Assembly: GCA_002686995.1 (NCBI GenBank) | Contig: NYZC01000138.1 | Span: 1-47,214 of the forward strand | Length of the DNA stretch: 47,214 nt | Reading direction: 5' to 3' | Origin: Phycisphaeraceae bacterium | GTDB taxonomy: Bacteria > Planctomycetota > Phycisphaerae > Phycisphaerales > Phycisphaeraceae | Shown: positions 31,669 through 40,100 of the stretch, one piece after another | Numbering within the stretch: the first letter of the stretch is position 1 | Layout of the letters: each line of letters opens with the position of its first letter | Position numbers and translations under genes: made by a program | The notes under the pieces: model-generated | Database searches by the model: none | What the model saw: the letters and a program-made list of their open reading frames with translations, nothing else | What the model was told of the DNA's origin: nothing

Positions 31669-34600
31669 CGGCGCCGCGATATCGAATGTCAGCGCCCGGC
31701 GCGTCCCGGTCGCGACGTCCTCGAGGTCGAAGGTCCAGGTTCCGGACGGATCGTCGAGCGCGAGGTTGAACGCGTGGACGCCCCGGCCGCCGTCGGCGAT
31801 GACATCGAGACCGTACTCGGGTCTGCGGCGTCCCTCGCCGTCGGTCACTCGGACAATGATCACGTGGCGCCCGATCCCGGCAGCGTCCGCCTTCACATCG
31901 GCCGTGACGGTGACACGCCCGTTCTCCTGGCGCGCTTCAGCGTCGATGGCATCGACCTTGTACGGCAGGGCCGCCAGCAGCATGGGCGTGGCCACCGGAA
32001 CCTTGATCTCCAGCGCGTCCAAGTGCCCGTGATACGTTCGCCCGATCACTTCGTAGACGTGCCGCTTGCGACCGAACTCGATCCGGAACGGGCGCGGCGA
32101 CCGGTCGGCGAACGCCTCGGGCTCGTCCAGGAGACGCTTGTGCGGGCGGAGGATGCCGACGAGATCGGCATCGCCGTCGCGGAACCGAAACAGGCGAAGC
32201 CGCGCCGTGTGACCGCCGACCGCCTTCGCCCGGATATCGGGCTCGACGCCGGCCGTCGCGAGAAACTCCGCCATGCGCACCTGCATGCCAAGCCCGCGCC
32301 CGGCGCAGCGCAGCGTCAGGTAGTGCTGCGGCGCCATGTTCATCAGGCACGCACGCCCCTTGCCGTGCCGCCGCGTGATGAAGACCGGGGTCCCTTCGTC
32401 GGATGTCACGGCCGCCTCTCCGCCCGCGATGGTGACACTCGCATCGACGGGCAGCGGCACCCGCGCCCCGAGGTCGTTCCGGCGCTCGCCGGCGGCGGTG
32501 AACTGCAGGATCTCGTCGATCGGCACGGTCCAGGTGTCGTGCTCGTCCTTCTCGTCGTCGATCGCGCCGATCTCGTGCTTCGAGAGGTCGGCCAGCGTGA
32601 CCATCTCGTCGCGCAGCCCCTGCGTCGGGGCGCCACGACGCTCGAACCCGAAGACATTGTCGAGATGCCCCCGCTCCATCGGCTTCACGTGCGCGTCGAA
32701 GGCCGCCGGCTTGAAGTCGGCCAGCATCGATCCGCCCGCCTCGACGAACTGACGGATCGCGTCCGCCGTCTCGCCCGAGATGGCGTGTGACATCGGCATG
32801 ACGAGCATCCTGAACCCGCGCCGCGTCAGCGCGCCGGCCGCCACGTCCGTGTGGTCGACGAACACATACGACAGCCCCATGTCATCGAGCAGGCGCAGCA
32901 TCGCCTCGGTGTTCAGCGCCCAGTTGTGATCGTGCGTCGCGATATAGGCGGTCCACCCGGCGCTGATGTCGAAGTCCCGGATCGGAATGCGCGGGCTCAC
33001 CATCGTCGCGTGCTGGCTTTGCCGCGAGAACAGGATCGCGACGTCGTCGGTGACGCGCTCGGCGCCGAGCACGAGCCGGTCGATGCCCTGCTGAATGCGG
33101 TTGATGTTCGCCGTGGCCTCGGCCAGGTTCGGCAGCACCCGCAGGTCGGGGGCGAGCCCCATGCTCTGATCACCCGCCTCGGACCAGCCGTACGTCGAAA
33201 AGAAGTAGTAGATGTTGGCGCCCTGAAAGAGCATGAACCACGGGTAGGAGCGCCGATCGTCGGGATACCGGTACATCGGGTACGCGCCGGACCAGCCGCC
33301 GAACAGCAAGTTCGGCTTCGCGAAGGAGCGGATGATGTCCCACTTCCAGCCGTTCGGGTAGGGCGCCATCTGGTCCACGACGTCGAGCAGCTGCTTCCAC
33401 TCGAATCCGATCCAGCTGTTCTCGGCGAGCGGCCCCTCGAAGCCGACCCGGGCCCCGGGGTCGATTCCTCGAATGAGCCGCCGCGAATCGCGGTGGATCT
33501 CGACGAAGAGCCGGTCCATGTAGAGGCGGTGATCGGCCCAGCGCGGATACGCCCGCGTCTTCAGCGCCTCGGGCAGTGACAGCGGCGCCGCCTCGTCGAA
33601 GCCGGCGTAATGCGTGCCCCAGGACGCGTTGAGCGCCTCGACGCTGCCGTACTGGTCGGCCAGGTACGCACGGAAGTGCTCCAGGCAGGTCGGCGAGACG
33701 CAGCCGTCCAGAGGCTCGCGCATCATGCCCTGGTCGTCACCGAGCGAGTACGCGATCGGTGAATGGTGCCGGAACTGCTCCGTCTTCTCGCGAAGCTTCT
33801 TCCATTCCGCCTCCAGGAACTGTGGATCCGTCAGGCACGGCTTGCGCACGATCAGACCCTTCGCGCTGGTGTCGTTCGACGAGATGTGCCGGGGGATGTA
33901 CGGCCCTGCCATCACGTTCAGCCTGCCCCAGTCGGCCATGTCACCGCCCAGGATGCCCGTGCGGACGCCGTGATCGGCGAGAATCCGCGCGGTCTGCCGC
34001 CGCACGAACGAAGCGTTGATGCTCGCCCAGGCGCCGTACTGGAACTGGTCGGGCGGGGGCGGGGCCTGCACGATCGGCACGTGGATGGTCCGTCGCGACA
34101 GGACGACATCGCCGCGGCGCAGCGTGGCCACGACCCGGCACTGCACCGTTGCGACGTGACGGACGTCCGCGGTGAGCGCGATCGGCCCCTCGACGGTGGC
34201 CCGCGCCTCGATCGCCCGCTTCCACACCTGGCGATCGTGCAGATCGAAGACGCTGACCTTCAGCGTCGAGTTCGTCAGCTCGCCGCCCAGCGCGACACGG
34301 ATCGGCAGCGGCTGCTCCGGTCGAAACGACGGGCCGTCCGCGGCCAGTGACGTGACGCGCGCTCCGCTCGTCGAGGTGAAGTGCGCGGTCCCCCATTCGA
34401 GCGTCAGTCCGTTTCGATCGCGCAGAATCACGTCCGCGTAGTGATCGCCCTCGGGAAGCGCCGGCACGTCCAGGACAATGTGCTCATCTGCGATGGTGAT
34501 CGAAGCGCGGTGCTCGACGATGCCCTCCAGATCGCGCACGACGAGCTCGGCGGCGGCATCCGGGAGCGGCACGCCGTGGGAGATCACTCGAAGCGCACCC

Positions 34601-35541
34601 AACCGGGCCGATCCAGCGCTCGTGTCGACCGTCGACGCCAGGCCGCCCCAGGCGCCGAGGCGCACGATCGGCATGTTGTCGCCCGCCCAGAGGACCACGC
34701 GCCCCACCAGTGAGCAGTAGTAGTCGTAATGGATGTCGCGGATGCCCTTGCCCGACTCCGTCGCGCCGGGCGGCGATAGCCAGCAGTTCGTCGACCTCGT
34801 CATCGAAAGCGGCGCGTAGTCGACGACCGCGACGCGGCCGCCCCCTTCCATCGCGTGGAACCGCGCCCCGCGCCCGAGGAAGTCACGCGGCGCCATCGCC
34901 GGCATCGGCGGCAGCAGGCGCATGGGGATGCCGTCGACGATCGGGCGAAGCTTCTCGTCCGGAACGCGTGCACATCGACCGATCAGCGCCTCGATCGATT
35001 TCGATAACCGCTTCGGGTTGATCACCACGAGGCCGCTGCCTGCCGCCACCGCGTCGTGGATCGCCTCCTCCACCTCCGCCGGAACGATCGTGCCGTCCAG
35101 CCATCCGAGCACGATGACGTCGGGCCGGTAGGCCGAGCGCAAAGCCGCCAGCGCGCGCTCGGTCATGTAGGACGCCGTCCCGAACCTGATCCATCCGTAG
35201 TGCGGACCGTCCGTGTCCGCCCAGCGGTGGTGGAAGAACGTCATCACCGGCACCGCATCGAACGCGAACCGCTGCTGCAGCTCGACCGTCGCGCGCTGCG
35301 TCCACCTCGGCGCGATCACCACCAGCTTCATGCCCCTTCCGGCGTAGCGCCGCGCCCAGGGCGTGTGCGGCGTCACGGCGTCCGGGCGAAGCTCGGACAC
35401 CTCCGGATCCGGAATCCACATCTCGTACTTCGGAAGGACGTTGACCTCCGCGAGGCCCGCATGCGGGGCGTCCGCAAGGCCGGGGGGCGGATCGCAGGTC
35501 AATCCGATCAGCAAAAGGACCGCTGCCTGTCGAATTCTCAT
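31666..35541 (-). CDS. Giant secreted GH42-like (beta-galactosidase-type) protein
   Basis: The 1291-residue protein opens with a signal peptide (MRIRQAAVLLLIGLTC...GLADA). Residues about 30-260 form a Rossmann-like region (VITTPRWTQ-type; VIVLGWLDG, SGLVVINPKRL). Beta-sandwich domains span about 290-500. A GH42-like TIM barrel follows: HSPIAYSLGDDQGM, CLEHFRAYLADQYGSVEALN and ASWGTHYAGF match the GH42 'WQxxNE ... FRxWLxxKYGSIxxLNxAWG' block. The usual Asn-Glu acid/base pair is replaced by Asp-Asp. A glutamine-amidotransferase-like trimerisation domain (FRMLVMPMSHAISGETADAI, FVEAGGSM) and C-terminal beta domains end the protein. It probably acts on a galactoside-rich polymer or has become a binding protein. 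The ATG at 35541 follows a TACGAT box by eleven bases; the frame upstream to 35628 looks non-coding. Confidence 0.8.
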   Translation of the reverse strand: MRIRQAAVLLLIGLTCDPPPGLADAPHAGLAEVNVLPKYEMWIPDPEVSELRPDAVTPHTPWARRYAGRGMKLVVIAPRWTQRATVELQQRFAFDAVPVMTFFHHRWADTDGPHYGWIRFGTASYMTERALAALRSAYRPDVIVLGWLDGTIVPAEVEEAIHDAVAAGSGLVVINPKRLSKSIEALIGRCARVPDEKLRPIVDGIPMRLLPPMPAMAPRDFLGRGARFHAMEGGGRVAVVDYAPLSMTRSTNCWLSPPGATESGKGIRDIHYDYYCSLVGRVVLWAGDNMPIVRLGAWGGLASTVDTSAGSARLGALRVISHGVPLPDAAAELVVRDLEGIVEHRASITIADEHIVLDVPALPEGDHYADVILRDRNGLTLEWGTAHFTSTSGARVTSLAADGPSFRPEQPLPIRVALGGELTNSTLKVSVFDLHDRQVWKRAIEARATVEGPIALTADVRHVATVQCRVVATLRRGDVVLSRRTIHVPIVQAPPPPDQFQYGAWASINASFVRRQTARILADHGVRTGILGGDMADWGRLNVMAGPYIPRHISSNDTSAKGLIVRKPCLTDPQFLEAEWKKLREKTEQFRHHSPIAYSLGDDQGMMREPLDGCVSPTCLEHFRAYLADQYGSVEALNASWGTHYAGFDEAAPLSLPEALKTRAYPRWADHRLYMDRLFVEIHRDSRRLIRGIDPGARVGFEGPLAENSWIGFEWKQLLDVVDQMAPYPNGWKWDIIRSFAKPNLLFGGWSGAYPMYRYPDDRRSYPWFMLFQGANIYYFFSTYGWSEAGDQSMGLAPDLRVLPNLAEATANINRIQQGIDRLVLGAERVTDDVAILFSRQSQHATMVSPRIPIRDFDISAGWTAYIATHDHNWALNTEAMLRLLDDMGLSYVFVDHTDVAAGALTRRGFRMLVMPMSHAISGETADAIRQFVEAGGSMLADFKPAAFDAHVKPMERGHLDNVFGFERRGAPTQGLRDEMVTLADLSKHEIGAIDDEKDEHDTWTVPIDEILQFTAAGERRNDLGARVPLPVDASVTIAGGEAAVTSDEGTPVFITRRHGKGRACLMNMAPQHYLTLRCAGRGLGMQVRMAEFLATAGVEPDIRAKAVGGHTARLRLFRFRDGDADLVGILRPHKRLLDEPEAFADRSPRPFRIEFGRKRHVYEVIGRTYHGHLDALEIKVPVATPMLLAALPYKVDAIDAEARQENGRVTVTADVKADAAGIGRHVIIVRVTDGEGRRRPEYGLDVIADGGRGVHAFNLALDDPSGTWTFDLEDVATGTRRALTFDIAAP

Positions 35542-35552
35542 GATTGCGGCAT

Positions 35553-35558
35553 ATCGTA
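35553..35558 (-). promoter_or_regulatory. Candidate -10 element (TACGAT) of the giant GH42-like gene
   Basis: CGTTACGAT lies eleven bases before the start codon on the minus strand, in a divergent promoter with the prepilin gene at 35627. Confidence 0.35.
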
Positions 35559-35607
35559 ACGGGGAAAGCGTGGCCCGGCCCGTCTGGAACAGGCTGCCCT
35601 GAGCGGC

Positions 35608-35613
35608 TAGAAT
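35608..35613 (+). promoter_or_regulatory. Candidate -10 element (TAGAAT) of the prepilin gene
   Basis: TAGAAT lies 13 bases before the ATG at 35627, giving a leader of about six bases. No ribosome binding site is visible there. Confidence 0.35.
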
Positions 35614-35626
35614 CATTTCGAACTCC

Positions 35627-36367
35627 ATGTCGCAGAATCATCACAGAATCATGAACAGACAAGCGCCGCGAAGAACAGGCTTCACCCTCATCGAACTGCT
35701 CGTGGTGATCTCGATCATCGCGCTGCTGATCGCACTGCTTCTGCCGGCGATCAAGCGCTCGCGAGAGTCGGCGAAGAACGTGATGTGCCAGAACCGCATG
35801 CGCCAGCTCGGCATCGCGGTGAACTTCTACACCGAAGAGCACCAGGACCGGTATCCGCTCTACACGACCGGGTGGCCCCAACTCTGGTGGGTTCCGATGG
35901 CGGGGGCCGAGTCGACCCGCGACATGTACGTCACGCTGCAGTGCCCGTCGCAGGAGAATTTCGGGTTCTTCGACGACTACCGGATCCCCGGCACGTATCC
36001 CGGCGACTACCGTGGCGGCTCGCGCATCGGCTCGAGCGCGCCGTCACACAGCGGTTGGCCCACCTGGATAGCGATCGGTGTCGGCTACAACATGAAGATC
36101 AACACCCATCACCACGGCGGCCGATTCCACCGACACGATTACGAGAAGCCGGCCGAGACCGGCCTCTTCGCGGAAGCCGGCAGCTTCTACTGGTGGAACG
36201 CGCGGGGCTCGGACAACACGCTCGGCTACTGGTACGCCGACCGACACTTCGAGGGCATCGGCAACATCCTGTTCATGGATACGCACGTCGAGGGCGTCGA
36301 GACGCCCTACCCGAACGGGACCGCTTTTGGTTCCGACCCGAACTACGACGTGTCCGATCCGGACTGA
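35627..36367 (+). CDS. Prepilin-like protein (type II secretion G-like, planctomycete H-X9-DG/DUF1559-related)
   Basis: The 246-residue protein has a prepilin leader, [27 protein letters not shown], near residues 16-42, with cleavage expected after Gly18. The body has the usual [24 protein letters not shown] block (new strand numbering, water-soluble head), then LQCPS and a His-rich stretch ([17 protein letters not shown]). The end ([20 protein letters not shown]) is the degenerate equivalent of the ANFxFADGHV element. Such proteins are abundant in planctomycetes, where they are thought to be pseudopilins of secretion machines for large molecules. A second ATG at 35651 is possible. It is divergent from the giant GH42-like gene, so secretion of that enzyme is a reasonable but unproven link. 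Confidence 0.85.
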   Translation: MSQNHHRIMNRQAPRRTGFTLIELLVVISIIALLIALLLPAIKRSRESAKNVMCQNRMRQLGIAVNFYTEEHQDRYPLYTTGWPQLWWVPMAGAESTRDMYVTLQCPSQENFGFFDDYRIPGTYPGDYRGGSRIGSSAPSHSGWPTWIAIGVGYNMKINTHHHGGRFHRHDYEKPAETGLFAEAGSFYWWNARGSDNTLGYWYADRHFEGIGNILFMDTHVEGVETPYPNGTAFGSDPNYDVSDPD

Positions 36368-36373
36368 TCATTA

Positions 36374-36531
36374 AGAGCCTCTAACAGAATGAATCGTCAG
36401 GCCCGAGACCGACGACAGTGGTGCCTGGCAAGAAGTCCGAAGCAGCTTGCCTCCATGGCCGGCGATGCAGGACGATGCCACCAGGCGCCGCTGTCGTCGG
36501 TCGAAGCCAGAGGCATTCTGTTAGGGGCTCT
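36374..36531. repeat. 158-base long inverted repeat with wobble-compatible mismatches
   Basis: The outer arms (36374-36391 and 36514-36531) are AGAGCCTCTAACAGAATG and its complement with one mismatch. After internal bulges, a second arm pair follows, CGACGACAGTGGTGCCTGG against CGACGACAGCGGCGCCTGG on the opposite strand. In these arms the differences are T for C on one strand, which leave G-U pairs in RNA. It is a MITE-like element, a processed RNA or a large terminator after the prepilin gene. Confidence 0.65.
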
Positions 36532-36605
36532 AAGCTATCTAGTCATCAAGCCAATGGTTATTCGTCATTTCGGACTCGGGTCTGAAAGGGCAGGCTGATA
36601 GCTTA
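36531..36605. repeat. 75-base element with perfect 9-base terminal inverted repeats (GCCAATCGTTATTC family)
   Basis: TAAGCTATC at 36531-36539 and GATAGCTTA at 36597-36605 bound a segment containing AAGCCAATGGTTATTCGTCA and TTTCGGACTCGG. This core matches the arm of the hairpin at 26191-26288. It abuts the long inverted repeat on its left. Confidence 0.6.
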
Positions 36606-36618
36606 GTGGAGCCAATCC

Positions 36619-37161
36619 ATGCACCTCGACCGAACGACGTTCTGTGTCGTGGCCGTTCTCGTCGTCGGACTGCTCGCCGGCGTGGCCCTGACCGCCCCGT
36701 TCATTCCGAATCCTGGCCTGTCCGAGGAATCCGAGCCGGGTTCGGTCCTGAGCCTGCGCGACCTGAAGCGCGTGGCGCTCGTCATCGAGGATCTGCCTCC
36801 GCATTTGCTCGACCTGGGGCTCAGCGAGCAGGTCGTGCGCAATCGGCTCGTCGAACGACTCCAGCGCGGTCGGATCGAGGTCGTCGATGACGAGGAGGCG
36901 CCGGTCGTGATGTTCCTTATCGACGAAGCGATCGATGACGCGGCGCCCGACGCGATCGCGTTCAACCTGACGATCTCACTTCGCCAGAAGGTGCGCGTCG
37001 AACGCCTCGACCTGGCGGTCGAGACGCCGACCTGGCACTACAGCCGAGTCGCCCTTTTTGGAAATCCGGAAGCAGCGAAGATGGTCCTGCCTGGCGTGAA
37101 CCTCGTGGTCGACAAGCTCGTCACGAAGGCGATGCTGGCGACGAAGCGGAAGGCGTCGTAG
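36619..37161 (+). CDS. Small exported protein, paralogue of the product of 29242-29769
   Basis: The 180-residue protein starts with a signal or membrane segment (FCVVAVLVVGLLAGVALTAP). The body shares blocks with the 175-residue protein at 29.2-29.8 kb: LKRVALVIEDLPPHLLD, VVRNRLVERLQRGRIEVVDD, AFNLTISLRQKVRVERLDLA and VETPTWHYSRVALF. The LKRV, EVV and AF-L-LxQxVxVxRLD-x6-PT positions are shared. No known family is recognised. GGAG lies eight bases before the ATG at 36619. It sits just after two repeat elements and ahead of a giant GH42-like gene on the same strand, and its twin likewise sits beside the propeller/GH42 block. A role in envelope assembly or secretion of those enzymes is possible, but only from context. 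Confidence 0.72.
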   Translation: MHLDRTTFCVVAVLVVGLLAGVALTAPFIPNPGLSEESEPGSVLSLRDLKRVALVIEDLPPHLLDLGLSEQVVRNRLVERLQRGRIEVVDDEEAPVVMFLIDEAIDDAAPDAIAFNLTISLRQKVRVERLDLAVETPTWHYSRVALFGNPEAAKMVLPGVNLVVDKLVTKAMLATKRKAS

Positions 37162-37194
37162 ATCGCTGCTACAGATGAACATGGATGAACACGG

Positions 37195-40100
37195 ATGAAA
37201 CACGGTGCGCCTGATGCCCGAAACCCATCGATACGCAAGTCCGTCAATGGGATACCCCCCCAACCCCCCCTTATAAAGGGGGGGCTTGAACGCGCTCGCG
37301 GGCGTTTCCGCCGTCTTCTGGTCGCGCTGCTGTGCGTCTGCTCGTGCGCCGATGCTCAGGCGCGCGTCCTGTTTCTCGCACACTACGACGGTGAGACCGC
37401 GAACGCGGACCATGCCGCCGGCAATCCCGTCACCCGCTCCGCAATGGAAGGTCTCACCGCCGCGGGCACGACCGCGAAGGGCAAATGGGGTGGCGCCCTC
37501 GACCTGACCGACCCGAAGCGCACCGGCGCCTACTCGGCGCTGCACAACCTCGACCCCAGGCGGGGCACGGTCGACTTCTGGTACCGGTTCGACGCGATCG
37601 AGGGGACGACATACAGCCCCCTGTTCGGCTGGTACCGCCCTCCAACGCAACCCGGCGGCAGGAAGAAGGAATCGGCGTTCGAGGTGTACCGGTACGGCAA
37701 CAGCCTCGTGCTTGGCGTCCATCAGCCTTACGTGCAGAGCACTGGCGTCATTCAGCCCGACACGGATGCGTGGCATCACGTCGCGATCACCTGGAACTGC
37801 ATGGGCGGCGACGGCCACAGCGAATACAACGTTTTTCTGGATGGAAAGAGCGCAGCGCGCCTCACCGGCGCGGTCGCCCTGAAGAAGCCGGGCGGCGCTC
37901 TTCACGTGGGCATCTGGGACTACGCGTGGGGTCAGCACCTGCGCGGACGCGTCGACGAGCTGCGCATCACCGACCAGGTCGAGTACCTCACGAACTTCAC
38001 ACCTCCCGCGCGGCCGCACTTCACGCCGGGCACGCCGGCAGCGCTCGCGCAGTCGTTCCGCGCAGCCATGGCCGGCATCACGGAACTGCGCGCCGACGCC
38101 GAAATGGTGAGCGCGGTCATGGGACCGGATTCCGGCGCCGCGGACTCCATCCGCGAGGCGATCGATCACGCCGTGAAGTCTTTCGAGTCTTTGACGAAGC
38201 CGCTGCGCGACCGGATCGATTCCGACGCAAACGCGTTCGAGGTCATGGCCGGCGTCGACGCGGACGTGATCGCGCGGCTCGGTCTCGACCTCGCGCCGCT
38301 GCATGAGCGCGCCGAGCAACTGAACGACGCGCAGAAGCAAACCAGGCAATCCGTGGCCGCGCTGCTCGGGGCGCGATTCCAGCAGGTCCCCAGGGTCTAC
38401 AACGAATCCATCATCAGTCTCGGATATCTCAGGGAGGAGACGGAGGGGCTGCGACGCGCGATCTTCTACCGGCGCGCGATCAGGGACACGTCCGCGGCGA
38501 TGCGCGTGGTCGATGAAGTCGCGGCGTTCGCGAAAGAAACGGATCGCAGGCTGAAACAGGCCCGCGACGCCTTTCACGATCTATTCGCAGACGCACCGGG
38601 CGCGCGGTACGACCCCGTTCCATCGATCCCCGCCTTCACCGCGGATCGTCGCAAGTGCCACGCGCTGCAGGGCATCTGGACTTCGCTCACGGAAATCACC
38701 TCGGAAATCCGCCCCCACCGGACCGCAATCGGCAAGGCGCGGGGCGGCCTTCGCCCTGGCAGCTTCGACCGTCGCCTGCGTCCGAGATTCCAGCCCGCCC
38801 CGCTCCCGCCTGTCGCCGTCGAGCCCGACGGCACCCTGAAACGCCTGATCTTCGCCGGCTCATTCGGGCGCGCAGAGACCATGACGGCGCTGGAGTTCGA
38901 CACGATCTCGGAGGAGTCGCCGTCGGTGACCTGGCCGGCGCGCGATCGATTCGAAGTGAAGGAGAATCCGGCGATCGAATCGCAATGGAGCCGGTTCCGG
39001 GTGCCGCTATCCGACACCGTCCTTCTCTATGCGGTCGGCGACATGATGTACCGCCCATCGTGGTTCGCGGACGAGTTCGAGGACGGTCCGGAGTACTACT
39101 TCACACCAAACGGCGTCGGAAGCACCGGCTTCGACTACCGCCACCCGGTGCCGCGCAGGCACATCCAGCAGTACCTGGAAGAGGCGGCGCGCATTCACGG
39201 GGCCCGACCGTACACGTTCATCTACAAGGGACCGTGGGAGGCCCATCCCTACCGCGGCACGTCGGTCCACGTGCCGGGGCATCGCACGACCGCGTTCATG
39301 GAGCACGGGTTCAGCGAGATCGCCGTCAAGGCTTTCCGGTCCTATCTCGAGAAGAAGTTCGGTTCGATCGACGGTCTCAACGCCGCCTGGCGCACCCGCT
39401 ACGAGAATTTCGATTCGATCCAGCCGCCGGATCCGCTCCTACGCGCGTTCGTGATCACCGAGGACGAGCGCGGCCAGGACGTGTACACCGTTCACTACCC
39501 GAACAAGCGGCTGCCCGGCGCGCCGACCACCGGCCTCAGCTACGAGTTCGAGCGCTGCCGCAAGGATCTCTACGCCGACTACCTGGAGGACTGCTACCGC
39601 GCGATCAAGCGCGGCGACCCGACCCGTCCGCTCGCGTCGTCGACGTCGGGCGGAATCATGAACGAGATTCTCATCAACTCACTCGACGACGTCCTGATGG
39701 CCGAGGACTGCGTCGACATGTGGGGCAAGCATCCTTCGGGCGGCTACGGCTGGGTGGACTCGCCCTACATGTGGGGCATGAACCGTTACTTCAAGAAGAC
39801 GCTCGTCTCGCTCGAGTACTACGGATGGGCGCAGGAAGAGATTGGCGACGACTTCTGGCCGACGTTCGAGCTCGCCCCCGGGACGACCGACGAACTCGTC
39901 TATCACTCAGGCCGACGTGACGTCTGGCACGAGTTCAGCTGGGATCGGCGCATGCTGCTGTTCTACTGGACGCAGAAGACGGTCGAGCTGCCCGAGGGAT
40001 TCCGCCCGGCGACGTCGCCGATGGTGCGCCCGTGGGCGCACCTGTTCCCGGTGATGAAGCGCCGGACCACGCGTCTCAACGAGATCTTCATCGAAGCCGG

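Noticed and set aside
36976-38577. 533-residue minus-strand frame
   Set aside because: Antisense of the small exported protein and GH42-like genes; no family resemblance.
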